NCBI RefSeq assembly: GCF_040054535.1
Contig: NC_090787.1
Coordinates: forward strand, 15,943,501 to 16,007,500
DNA length: 64,000 nt
Origin: Antennarius striatus
Lineage: Eukaryota; Chordata; Actinopteri; Lophiiformes; Antennariidae
Reading direction: 5' to 3'
Shown: piece after piece, positions 13,860-26,183 of the stretch
Layout of the letters: the number at the start of each line of letters is the position of its first letter
Numbering within the stretch: the stretch's first letter is position 1
The notes under the pieces: generated by a model
Told to the model about the DNA's origin: nothing
Database searches by the model: none
What the model saw: only the letters and a program-made list of their open reading frames with translations
Translations under genes and position numbers: made by a program

Positions 13860-14090
13860 AACACTTCACAACACACATACATTCACATGCTACTAGCGAT
13901 GACTAGCATGCAGCATGCCGTCTGATCATCAGGAGCGATCTATTCTACACTCAAGAGCCTCCGTAGGCAGTCTGGGGTTCGGTATCCTGCCCAAGGACAT
14001 TTTGTTCTGGAGCCAGTGTCGACCTTCTTCGTTGACGACTGCTCTTCCTTGGAAGCAGCTGCTCATAAGAAACACCCAAGAGTCTGTCAA
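13860..14090 (-). mobile_element. Degenerate tRNA-derived SINE fragment
   Basis: The plus strand carries ggagcgatctattctacac, ggggttcggtatcctgccc and aaggacattttg, diverged from the core common in fish SINEs (typically GGTTCAGTATCTTGCCCAAGGACAC). The following ggagccagtgtcgacc corresponds to the region next to the tRNA-like head, placing the head on the right and the element on the minus strand. No clean ends or target duplication were identified. Confidence 0.5.
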
Positions 14091-17000
14091 TCATTTTTCA
14101 CTGACCTCTCAGAAAGAAATGGAGACCAATATCTTCCTGGAAGGGGAAAAAAAATCAATGTAAAGGCTTGTCAGCACTGCACAATATAAAGTACCATTCA
14201 TTTAGCATAAATGACTTTAAATACAAGAAACTATGCACTGTGGTCCTTGTGTATCTACAAGGTGAGCAGTGAAACAGATGTACTGTTCACAGTGCTCAGT
14301 TGGCCACTGGAATCAAGGGGGATTAGGTGGATGATGGAGATACCATCATGCAGTTCAGCTCCCCACCCAGCACCACCTCTGCTTTGCCTGAGGGGTTTAT
14401 TCTCATGATCGATCGACTCACCCCATTTCCATTCCAGGAATCCCTCAGTAGCTTATCAACATGGCTGACTTTCCCAAGGACATTTTCTTTTCCCGTACCC
14501 ATGATCGTGGGTTCCTTCCCACTGTGCTATCTGGATCTATGCATTCAACCAGCCTCTAGCTTGAACGGAAAATGTTTTCTGACAGCGTTTACCCGGCCAA
14601 GAAAACAAACAGGATCCAAAAACATAGAACAAAACACGTGATTATATGCAGTAGAATTATTTGTTTGATTTGTAACCTCAACATCTGATTTATGTTACTT
14701 CTCATCATGCACATACAATTTTAAATATTCAAAATAACAATTTTTTTTTTAGTTGAGAATATCCTTCAGTCACAGGTGTTGACATTCAACAATCGTTACA
14801 TGTTTTATGAAACGCTGTGAATGCAGGCATAAAATTGTTACATGGGTTTTGTGTGTGAGGGTGTGTTTGCCTTGTCTCTTTCCCTGATGTTACCTCACTG
14901 ATGGCCTGAATCTGAATCCAGATGCTCTCGCAGCCTCAATGTGATCTCTCACACATCAATAGGACCAGAAGAGAGGTACTTTTATAACTCTGACTGTTCT
15001 CTTTCTGACAACTTTCTCTCTAAAAGACCAACCAGGTCAAAGGAGAGCCTCACAGTGCTGCTAATATGGCTGGAGGTTGGTGAATGGTCTAGTCCATTAA
15101 ACCGCAGAGGGGACTATTTCGTCAGAATTTTTAAAATTCTGTTAAAATTCATCTAATAAAAAATATATAAATGTATCACATTTAAGGCGTCATTTCAAAT
15201 TGGGCATTGAGGTGAAATAACCTGGCGTATTCATTTTGAATGCCCAAAATAGCAGACGTGGTAATAGAAGAAGCAGCCCTGCTTTTGAAAGCTTTAACTG
15301 GACTTCACCTCAACAGTAAGCCATAGTAACCAATCATAAGGTGGCACACAAACCAACAATTCTGTTGTTGTTCAAGTGCATTCACTGAGTTTGTAAAGAA
15401 TAATTTTGTTTTTTTTATCTTGAACACTCTTTGACTTGACATGTTCAGTGTCAAGGTTTGACAGGCGCAGTCATATGGACCAAAAAAATAGAAAATAAAC
15501 ACTTTCATAAACATTCAGAGGTTCCTTAAAGTGTCTTTTATGTAATTTGGCGCTGCCAGGAGAGCACATCAGCAGGAAAGGGGAAATATTCTACAAATTT
15601 GTTGCAGATGGAGAATGCTTCTCTGGAAACGCTGTTTCTCCCTGGTGGGGGGACAAGAAATTGGAGGCTACACAGAGTTCAGTGTCCAAAATGATGATGA
15701 TATCCAAATTGTGTCACAAAAGCCTACAAAAAATAACTTTACTCCTAATATGGACTGAAAAAGACCCAAGGAAATCAGTGGTATGTTCGCATGTCTGTAG
15801 GTTTAGAAGTCAAAGCCCGTCTTCATCAGCACCAGAAGCTGGTCCTTCGTTCTCCAGTTGGAAGCTCCTGAATTCCCAGTATTACCCTTTCTATTCTTTG
15901 GTGTAAAAAGTACAGGGTTGATTTCACACCGCAGCAGACAGTACCAATACCAAGCTCACAGGTTTTTATTTTGTCACCAAGCATCCCTGTGTCATGATGA
16001 ACTTTATTCCCTACCTCTGTCCGTCCTCATCTCTGAATCCTCTGTCCTTACATGCTCCTGTTTGAATTTGGTATATCCTCATGTGACTTATTTTAAAAAA
16101 AAAAGCTCCTAATGCTTAACTTAATGGGACAACAGAATGAAGATTTTGAATTAACCATTAAAGCAAAGCAAGGTAAAGGCTCAGTGTCTGAGCAATAGGA
16201 AATGAGCTGGCGTTTCTAAACGTGTTTGCCTCTCACTAATCTGCACTGTCAGAGAAAAGTACCTCCTGATGAAAGGGATATGTCTGCCCCTGGATCCAAC
16301 AGGAAAGTGGGGGATAAATGCAAACTGAAGCCTTTGAAGAGCTGGGAGTGAAGTCAAATCCCGGCTAATATGGAACCTGAGATCCAGACACCTCTCATCC
16401 TGTGGGAGCGATGTGGTGATAGGAATAAAGATGCAGCTACTACTTTGGGTGTGCTGGAATGGGGTCGGAAAGAGAACAGGGTCTCCAAGCCTCATCTCTC
16501 CTTCCCTGTCATCCTTGCTTCTGCTCATTGTGATCCTTCAAATAACACCAGGAAGTGTGTTAAAACACAGCTCACAGGCCTAATCACACAGATCTATCGG
16601 ATTGTCTTCTCTCCAGGCTCTGTCCAACTCATTTCATCACTTTGTCATTGTTTCATAAAATCGAATGTCACAGAATGATATAGGTTATATATGCAATCTA
16701 CATTGATTTATTCCTCCTTAAATATGGGTCAGTGTACGGTGAGGTTCATGGCTGGTGAGGAACTGACATAGGGGTCAGTTTGAAGCAAATCTTGAAGCTC
16801 AGTGATTGGTCTCCTTTGTCCAATTAGATCCTATTCCAATTGATAGTCTAGTTTGAGAAATTTTTTAGGTTAGATATAATATCTTTCATGTTTGGCTTTC
16901 ATTTAGAACAAAATCTTTACAATGAATGGACTGTAACTGTGCACTGTTTACCCCACCTTGCGCTTTTCTCTGTGTTTTTAAGCGATCAGCAAAACGAAAT

Positions 17001-19755
17001 ACAGTATGTAACACACCTCAGCCTGAATGGAAAATTAGAGTGTATATTATTAAAAGTGTCTCTGAACCTTATGTTGTAGACGTGAAGAGAGACAGAAACA
17101 AGCACATGCTAATTCCAAGCCTCAGCCCAGTTGGTGAGGGCTTGTTCAGTCCAGGGTGAGGTAAGGCTGCTCGCTATCTCACTTCAATATGCAAATTAAG
17201 CAATTTTGAACTCACGAACATTATTGGATTCAAAAAGAAGATCAATATAAATGACCAGAGAACTAAATTAAAAATAATTTTATTCAATCATCATTTGTTT
17301 ATTTATTTTTTACTCTTCATGAAGCTGTAGTTTAGGGGGAGAAAAAGTATGATACACATCTCCACCAGCTCGGGCTATGAAGAGATTCTCCCAGCTAATG
17401 CTAGCATTGTCCATGTGACCAAGTTAGCATAGTGGCGTCTGTCTTGGGTCGCAACCCTGTTTTCATACAGCAGTTAGTCTCTTAACACTCTCTGTGTGTT
17501 TTTCTTGTTTGCAGATAAAGCCGAGGCTCCGTCACACTCTCGATGCAAAGTGGGGTGTTCTGTGTTTGACATGGAGCCTGTGTGGCACTGTGCTGTACTC
17601 CTTACTCTGCATCATCCATCTCATCACACAGACCGACTGACCTCAGATGACTTTGCAGACACTCTCTGCAGTCTACCAGTCACGTGCAGATCTCTCCCTC
17701 TTTCCCTGTGGTAGCTTGTTCTACTTCTGATAAAAGCACATGTCTGTGCTCCTCCTCGAAATCTAAAATCTGTGTTTAAGTGAGACAATCAAAGAAGGAG
17801 TGAAATCCATTAGCGGATGTTCACAAGTTGTGTTTTTTAGATGACACAGTGTATATTCAGTTAACCTGTGAACATGTTGAATGTAAAGATCGTGTCTCAC
17901 TTAATTGCGTTATCCGCTTATTTGCAGCTCAGACACTTGCTCCCTAAAAGCCTCTTTGATGTGAGGGGAGGTTTGCCTCGTCTCCGGCAGCAAGATACAG
18001 CACACACTCATGACCTCCTTCCTTCAACAACCATTCTCTTTTGTCTTCTTTTCTTTCTCCATCAGTCATGCCCATTTCTTTGAGACTCTGAGTATCTGCC
18101 ATCCAAAAAAGTTCAGAGAAAGGTCAAGAGTGATCCATTTTTTGCACTGAGTCTGCCTCCTGTGTACCAACATAAAACCAGAGTTAGAGACATCAGCCAG
18201 TGTTTCATCTCATTATATCAGCGATTTCATCAGCTGAGATTATAAGACAGCAGCAATGTGATCCGATCTGGCTTCGTTTTTTTTAGACACCTTTCTTCGA
18301 GCATCTAACCCATTGCTGCAAACATTAGGCAGACCCTCACAGCAATGAACCATGGAAAAACATCAATCCTTTTTGCTGTGGTCCTCTGGGCTTGCTGAAG
18401 CTGTGATGCATTGCACCACAGTGATGCTCAATTTACAGGGAGGAGACTAGGGGAGAATAAATGATATGCTGAAATTATGGCTATAGTTAAATCAGTCAGC
18501 CCCGGGAGATCAGTATCATCTGATTCCGTAAGCTCCTGTCATGCAGCAGGGCTAACTTATAGGGTCAGAGTGAGGTCACGGCTAGAGCTGCAATCATACA
18601 CTGTGATGAAGCCAGGGTCCAGAGAGCCAAGGCCCGGGGAGCATAAATCACTCGCATGAACGGCCATGATGCACTGGTGTTTGGTCGACTAACATGCATG
18701 TGTGCACTCTCTCTGACACACACAGAGCTATAAATCATTTATCCATGTATCATACAGTGTCATCAGGCCACATACATTCACATGCAAACACCTTGCTCTC
18801 TGCTAATTCACGTTGACTTTTAAAGATATCCTCCCTTGTGGACTTCTGACTGTGTAAAGTCTCTCTTCATTAAGTTCTTTCTGTATAAGCCTGAGGAGTG
18901 AAGGAAGCGTGTCTCCCTGTCTGTGTTTAGAATGACTCTTGGTTTTTACACAACAATTAAGAACCAAGGGTGGATAAAGATGGGAGGACGAGGAGAGGAA
19001 GCAGTGATATATCATGTAGGCTCACAGGTTGATGATCCTCTTTAAATCATGAGGTTCTTTGAGCGATGGCTCTCACATTGACTTGCCACGGGGTCAAAGG
19101 ACTAAAAAGGGAAAGATTCTTAGAGCTTTGTATGCATTAACCTGTACGGTAGCTCTTCGTCTTAACTATTCCTGGTCCCTCATCCTCATTTTGGTCCCTT
19201 TTCTTTACACCATGGTTTCGACCTGGAGTACTGAGTGTGCATGAATAAAAAAAGTATATCATATTGTATAAAGTCTCATACCACTTTGGTCTTTTTTATA
19301 CCAAAAAAATCTGCTGTGCAGCTGCCTGATGTTCAGGATGAATGGCAGCACGGGTCAGTCAGTTCAGTATTCATAACAAGATCCTAATTGGACAGATAGT
19401 TTTATATCTGTCGTATCTTAGAAGCTGTGTGTTGGTGTTAAGGGACTTATTAGCCCTCAACTGGGCTATTAGTCTTTATTTGCACCACACTGCTGCAGGC
19501 TCTGTTTAAAACATGACTCACTGACACTTTCTGATGAATAAGAATCTTCCTCTTCCACTAAAGCCTTATGTCACAACAAAGTGTAAAAATAGTCCATGAC
19601 AGTGTGTGTGTATGTGTATGTGTGTGTGCATAATTTATAATCAGTCATAATCCAATTGTAATCTTCATATTAAAGACAAACATGACTGTTTATAATTATC
19701 TATTATCTACTACAGTATTACATGATTTTTGGTCTTTCCTAAAACTACACAAGCT
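14091..19755. other. Intergenic, no feature recognised
   Basis: Noncoding DNA between NALF1 and ABHD13. Only short, non-homologous reading frames occur. Human LIG4 lies in the equivalent interval, but no DNA ligase reading frame is visible on either strand. Confidence 0.5.
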
Positions 19756-20350
19756 AACACTGTTAGGTTAAAGTTCAAAAATGGACCCAAACGCGAAAAG
19801 CAGAAATTTCAATGCAAATATTTCCTTTTAATACTAATAATATAAATAGTAAGTCCAGTAAGGCCAAAATAAACCAAATACAAATAATCAAAGAGAGTCA
19901 AAGGAGTGAACTGGCAAGGAAGCATGAGAAGAATTATAAGTGAGAAAAAAGGAAATAATCAAGGAATGCAGACAACCTGACAATGATAGCAGGAAAACAC
20001 ACAAAGTGTGTACAAAGGAACCGGACAATGACACTTGTGCTGCATGGAGTAGGAGGAAATCAGAAGATCACACTGTTCAAGGAGAAAACACAATGATGAA
20101 CCTACGCGAGAGATGAGACCTGCAAAGACAGAGGGAGTGGGAACAAACCAGAGCATAAAACAGAAGACAAACTCTGAGATGGGAAACAAAAGGTCGAAAT
20201 AGATCACAAAATAAGAAAACAGGAAATGTAACAATACAAAAATACTACATGGAGAACCCAATTTTCATAATAAAATAGGGAACAGAAAATACAGAACCTT
20301 TAAAACTCAAAACATACAAAACACCTAAATTAAACGAGATGTGAAAGATG
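19756..20350. repeat. Strand-asymmetric A-rich repeat-like segment
   Basis: About 600 bp in which the plus strand is A-rich and T-poor, with short motifs such as ggacccaaacgcgaaaagc and many AAACA/GGAAA words. This resembles A-rich nonautonomous repeats common in fish genomes. I could not define terminal repeats, and the minus-strand reading frame of about 100 codons has no recognisable domain. Confidence 0.35.
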
Positions 20351-22989
20351 GCTTTCCTGTCCAAATAGAATAAAACAGGCACTTTTCTTCCAAACCTCCA
20401 CCCTGTATGTTTCTGGTGAATAGAATCTACTTTTCCCTTGGTATCCGCTCAGTCTAGAGTGACCTCCCAAAACAAATCAAAGAATTACTTATTCTGTGTT
20501 GGACTGACCTTCACAAAGTAAGTGATCCTTCTCTCTGAACTGAGTTGATCTGCTCTTAAAAGAAAGACAAAAAAACAAAACAAAACCGCGAGTCGCCCAT
20601 CATGAACTTTAAAGCACTCACATTCCAACAGTTTACCCCACCTTTAGACATGTCTCGACTTCACTCGGGCAACGTGGCTGAATTCTTCAAGGATATTGGG
20701 TACTAGTTCTCTGCAGAGGCTGAAGTCTCCACCGGCTAAATTGAACACATTGTAATTACAGCGTGCCCTTGATATTTCATGGCTCTACCACTTTGAAAAA
20801 GGAACTAACCTTCACAGAGACATGTTTTGACTAATCTCAATGTGATGAGCTCTGGGCACCAAGTAGATGTTAATAAATGACTGCAACCACAAAAATGATG
20901 GCGATCATCATGATAATAAGGGTGAGCGTTATGATCACGCTGGTCGTGGATGTGAAGTTTTTATTGCCTCAGAAGAATAGTTTACATTATGTGACATATG
21001 ACTCTACAATCAGGTTAAGAGTTGGATCAGAAGATCAATACCAATCATACCTGCAGCTGGAAAAGCATATGGTTAGCCTAGCATTGCCACTAGAATTAAG
21101 AGCTATCTTACCTCTATTCCAATGCAATAATCCACATATGCAGATATGAACCCATTGTGGGTTGTTTGTTTGTAGCTTTACTGTGTTACTATTTCTAACT
21201 AATCAGTGGTCAGTTCAATATTTTAATTTTTATTCATCCTTTCTTTATCTAGGAATGCACAAGTGAGATACGTACAAGATCTCTTTCTCCAGTGAGTCCT
21301 GGATCAGAAAGGATGTTATTAAATAATTTCTCACCATGAGGTTAAAAAACTAACTTCACTTTTGATTGCAGTTCGTTTTGTAGTTTGCTGTTGGTAACGA
21401 ATGAAGAAGTGATGCTCATCATGTTAATCAATGAGCTGACTTTTCATTCTAAGCAAAGTTCATAAATATCAAACTTGTCCTTTAATTTCTATGACGTAGC
21501 AGCAGGTTTAAAGGAACAAGTCTGTTTGATGTAGCAGATTCAGTAAATGATGCACTGGTGTGTGAGGAGCTAATTGCAGTCTTCTTTGTGTTTTGATCCT
21601 TATTTTAATAAAATGTACTTCATGATGTTTCTGCTGATATAATTTGAGGATCTTAGAGTAAATTGGTGACCAGACATCATTTTTAGAAAGACGATCAGTT
21701 GCCTGTAACCACTTCTCCTTTGCTGGGTTTTGTTAGAGCCTGTCCCAGATTACATTGGACGCCCGTGAAGGCGTACAGAGGAAATCAACCATCCATGCTC
21801 ATTTACACCTACAGTCAAATTTACGCTATATTTAAATGGTGAACATGAGCTGTTAAACTGAGAGGTATAAACAGAAGGAGCCGACTAGTCTTGCAAAATC
21901 GAAATCATTTTACAAAACCCAGGACCTCATTTAAATCCAATGCGACATGAAAACGTACCTAGTCAACATGTAATTACTCCTTTGGCTCACTTTTTTTTTT
22001 TTTTACAATTTAATCTTAGAATCTTCAATGAAAAATTTCAAACGGGAGGACACACACTTAGACCCACGTAGGCACAAACCTATATATGCAGTTTAATTAA
22101 AGTGATAGATATCATTATAGGTGTGACAGCAGGTCTATTTGCAGAAGAAATGAAGGAAATGTAGCCTTTATTAAAAATGTGTCTCTTCCCCACAGGAAGC
22201 CGTCTAATTGCTGCCAGGGAAATGCAACAGTTTCCACCCGGTTCATTCCCGGCAGGCGTCATGTACTGGGCACCCTTTGGTGTCTGGATAATGCCACATA
22301 GGCCTGCCTATTTCACTTATCTAATTAGGCCATCACTGTACAATATGCAATCTCATTAAACCCTGATGATTGACACTAGAATGGAGCCGTTAGAGTCGCA
22401 GCAGCTCCGGCTTTTATTATGTTGCAATTACGGATGTTTCACTGGACTGATAGGTAACTTCTGCCTGTATTTGCCTCCTCCTCTGTGATGTGTTTTAAAA
22501 TAAAAAGTTACCATTAGAAACTGCCCCTCTCTGACTCAAAAGCAAAGCCCTGTCTCCAAGGTGACAACGCATTTACATTGTAGCCATGGATGCCACATCT
22601 ATCACGCTTTCAGTGACATGCAAATGAGAGATGCATCAGTCATGATGATGTCAAATGAGCTCAGCCATGTCTCTCATCAGCCTGGTGATGATAAGAGCTT
22701 TTACACAGGAAGGGATTAAGTCACAATGACCAGTCATAAAAGATGCTGACTGACAGAAAAATCAACAGTATATCAATAGCTTGACCACTGGGCACATGGC
22801 ATGAGGGGAATGATAAACGTGTCCCTCGGTCTGATGATATGATATTCTCAGTCGGGTCACCACAGTCACGCCGCGTCCTGTTGCCACTCCAACTTTGTAT
22901 TATTCAGCTCAAGCCCTCCAGCTGTTTAGAGAGCCATATATCAAGTAATTGAGTGTGGGAATACGAGAGTGGAGTCACAGAGTGTGCTA

Positions 22990-22993
<4 letters not shown>
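20351..22993. other. Intergenic, possible conserved noncoding sequence
   Basis: No gene is seen. The stretch 22170-22420 and the area around 22615-22670 (containing the octamer ATGCAAAT and repeated ATGATG/ATCATC words) have the balanced, non-repetitive, homeodomain-site-rich look of conserved noncoding elements. This cannot be shown without alignment. Confidence 0.35.

Positions 22994-23079
<86 letters not shown>
22994..23079. repeat. (GT)n microsatellite
   Basis: Uninterrupted GT tract of about 86 bp. Confidence 0.98.
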
Positions 23080-23081
<2 letters not shown>

Positions 23082-23205
23082 TGGATGTTTTGACTGACAT
23101 GTCAAAGGTAATTGGGTCGTTGGTAGGAGAAAGTGAGAAAGTGAACTTGCCAGCCGTCAGCTATTTTAAGTTTCGATCCATCAGAATTCAGGGCTCACTG
23201 TACCC

Positions 23206-23267
<62 letters not shown>

Positions 23268-23291
23268 CGTGCGCATGCGCGTGCGTGCGTG

Positions 23292-23364
<73 letters not shown>
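23206..23364. repeat. Compound (GT)n with a GCGTGC/GCGCATGCGC core
   Basis: About 159 bp of alternating purine-pyrimidine sequence. Two long GT tracts flank a CpG-containing core at about 23263-23295 that includes the palindrome gcgcatgcgc. It is separated from the previous GT tract by about 125 bp of unique sequence. Confidence 0.97.
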
Positions 23365-23365
<1 letters not shown>

Positions 23366-24045
23366 ACTTGTTGTAAACCAGGGGCACTTTCTTCTAGGCA
23401 GGGTGCAAAGGTCACAGCACTTTGATTCTTCATTATTAGTTTCTTTTTCTTTTTGGAAAAAGTAATAATGGAGTTTAATTGTTGACATTTTATTAAGGTC
23501 AATCTGTTTAAGTTAAAAAAGGGGGACTGTGTTGTTTTCTGTTGCCACTTTCAGGAATTTCATCCTCCAGTTGTAAGGTTCTTTTTTTGCAGTGTCAGCA
23601 GCTCTGACTCAATCAGTGACACACATGTGTTGACATGTGATTATATTTGAGGTTTTCATGGGCTTCTGGTAACCTTTGATATCTTTCTGATATTTGACAA
23701 CACAGAATCAAACACACTTCAAGGACAGACCCTGAACAACCCACAGCTGGGGAGTCTGCAATTATCTGTCTGTTTCCTCCAAGGTCGACCTGAGTGTGTG
23801 CAAGATGTCAGATAGAGCAGTATCAATACACAACCAAGGAATGTGTAATTACAGGCCTTTCATGGTGTTTCATGCTTTTATTTTATTAATTAGTTTCAAA
23901 TATCAGAGTTTAAATGTCTCTGCTAGTTTGTGTATATTAAAACCAAACAGGTAGTTCTGATATGTACATATATAATACATTTAAAAAATGAATTTTATAT
24001 ATATATATATTTATTTTTTTAATTTTTAATTTTATATACTGTTTT

Positions 24046-24408
24046 GATCCCCGAAGGGAAATTAAGAATGCACACTCTAGCTACTGATTCAAACGCATGC
24101 ATATATATATTAGTGTGTACAGGCCCCTGTAGCACACACACACATACACAAGGGGGCCTGTAGGCATGCAGGGGAGGTAGAGTGGCAGGCAGCTCCATCT
24201 TGGTGTGCCTTAAATGAGCAATTTGTAAAGGGGACGGCACCTTGCTCAAGGGCGCCTCGGCAGTGCTCCAGAGGTGAGCTGACACCTCCCACTGTCAGCT
24301 CACCTCCGGGTATTTTTTTTGGGCGGGAGCGGGAATCGAACCGCCGATCTTGAAATCATAGGACGACCCGCTCTACCGCCTGCTTTACCACTGAGCCACT
24401 GCCGCCCC
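24046..24408 (-). mobile_element. tRNA-derived SINE, minus strand
   Basis: Read on the minus strand, the element begins GGGGCGGCAGTGGCTCAGTGG. It has an A-box-like TGGCTCAGTGG (plus 24388-24398) and a B-box GGTTCGATTCC (plus 24332-24342), so it has an internal RNA polymerase III promoter. The body includes the fish SINE core word CCTTGAGCAAGGTGCCG. The 3' end reads CTTAATTTCCCTTCGGGGATC, a common fish SINE tail. Interior CA and AT tracts interrupt it. (TA)n/AT-rich sequence borders both sides (about 23995-24045 and 24409-24470), probably the insertion target or its expansion. Confidence 0.8.
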
Positions 24409-24469
24409 TATATATATATATAAAATTTTGTATATATATATAATTTTGTATATATATATATATTTTTTT

Positions 24470-25899
24470 TTGAATACTTTTTGAATACTTTTTTTAATTA
24501 TCTGCCTCATATTCTTTCTAAGTCGTAGCTATTTGCTCATATCTGCATTCACCAGTTTCAGGACTTTTCTGTTTGAGTTCCTTCTCTGCTCTCTCGGTCA
24601 TGTGAACATGTAATACAGGTGAGCGGACCTGTGACTCCATCCACATCACACCACAGAGGGGAGTTACAGAAAACGGATGAACAGATTGTTTTCTAAGAGC
24701 AGCACCTGGTGGGCGAAACCCAAATAGCACTCATAATGAGATCAGTGTCATATTTGTGATTTTTTTTTTGTTGTCTCTTATTTATTACCTCGTGTCTTTT
24801 ATGATTTTTTTGTTGTTCATTGTTTCCTGTCTGATATGTGAAAGCCTGTTTCCCCTGGTTGTCCTTTTACATTTTGTGTTTTCCCATGAATGTGATTGTC
24901 TGTGTTTAGTTCCCACCTGTGGATCATTATCCCATGATCCCTGGTTTGTGTGTTTCCTCTTCCTTGTTGCTTAAATGTGTTGCTTACATACAGTGTGGTG
25001 ATTGGATCAGCAGCCCCTACAGTCTCTGGCCTTTCTGTGTTTGTGTGAATGGGTGAACACTGGTTTGTGTTGTCGAGCGCTATGTGTAGGCAGTGAGTCT
25101 AAAGAGACACTCGAAAGGTGTACTGTACTTCATTTCAGCATCACCATTCATGCTTTCCAGGGTTTTTTTATGCGCTCCCAGTGTCTTTTTATTGTTTTCT
25201 GTAAGTTTATGACAAGTGCTTTTTCTATTTCTGATTTGTTTTGTTTTAGGGTTTTTCCATCTCACATGACAGATTTTGATTATTTGCCTGTGTACCAAAC
25301 CTATTCTACATTTAGCTTCATCCCATACATGCATTCTTACTCAGGCCTGAATCTACATCTAACTTTATTAACATCCCGCTGCTCCAGTTCTACTATTTCA
25401 TTTTCAACAGCAGTACCATGTTGTGTATTTACAGCATTAAAAGTACCATGTCATTTACAGCAGATATTGGCAGTGGTTGCTGCTCTCTTGATCACAATAT
25501 TTCTTCTATGTTGTACTACTTAAAGCTAATTGAGTTTTGATCATGTTTTGACTCCAGACGATCACAGCAAAGAACTAATTAAACACAAAAAGTCATCTAT
25601 CATTTTGGACTAGGAGCTGATTTTGCATCATTAATATACTGTTAAATACAAAATTATTCAGCTATCATTAATTGGCAAAATGCTGTTGATGAACCTTGAT
25701 AACTGATGTGAATTTTCAGTTTTTTGTTTTTGTTTGTTTTTCATTTGTCCTATTTTTTTGCTTTCAATACAAAATGCTGCTTTCACTTAGTTATTACAAA
25801 AAGATAATAAATATTGTATTTGCCAATCAAACTAATAAATGTATCAATGTTGGTTGAATAATGTTGCTTCCAATTGTACATATGACCAGTAGATCGTTT
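24470..25899. other. Intergenic, no feature recognised
   Basis: T-rich noncoding DNA. The longest reading frame (25002-25523, plus) is rich in Phe, Ser and Cys with no recognisable domain, and looks like chance translation of low-complexity sequence. Confidence 0.5.
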
Positions 25900-26183
25900 G
25901 AGGTCTGCCTGTAATAACGATACAGTACTGTAATACCGTCCATTAATGCGGAACTATTTCCTGTATTGAAATCAACACGGAACTTTTGTTGGTTACACCA
26001 TTCGCAATGCTAAGTAGCTAGCCTTACCGGTGCCTGCATACAGTTGCTCCACAGTTTTTATTATTCATAACAAATTCAGCGGGTGTTAACTCCACCTGGA
26101 CTGAAAGACAAAGGACAAAATCTATGCTGCCCATCTGTTAGACCAACATTTTGTGCAGCTGAGGTGCTGAAGATGAGAGAAGG
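25900..26183 (+). promoter_or_regulatory. ABHD13: ABHD13 promoter and noncoding first exon (inferred)
   Basis: The segment precedes a strong splice donor, AGG|GTGAGT, with the exon ending at 26183. A matching acceptor, ctgttctcgcag, ends at 27752, just before the ABHD13 coding exon. This reproduces the usual ABHD13 structure of a noncoding exon 1 and an intronless CDS in exon 2. CpG-containing words and a GGAA core (gcggaacta, near 25950) fit a housekeeping promoter. The transcription start is not determined. In mammals this promoter is shared head-to-head with LIG4; no LIG4 exon is seen to the left. Confidence 0.5.

Noticed and set aside
15547..15906. 119-codon plus-strand frame
   Set aside because: No domain or homology recognised and no supporting splice or promoter signal.
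24330..24408. A genuine tRNA gene on the minus strand
   Set aside because: The tRNA-like head continues into a SINE body and tail, and no complete cloverleaf is evident.
25002..25523. 173-codon plus-strand frame upstream of ABHD13
   Set aside because: Phe/Ser/Cys-rich translation of T-rich DNA without recognisable motif or splice context.
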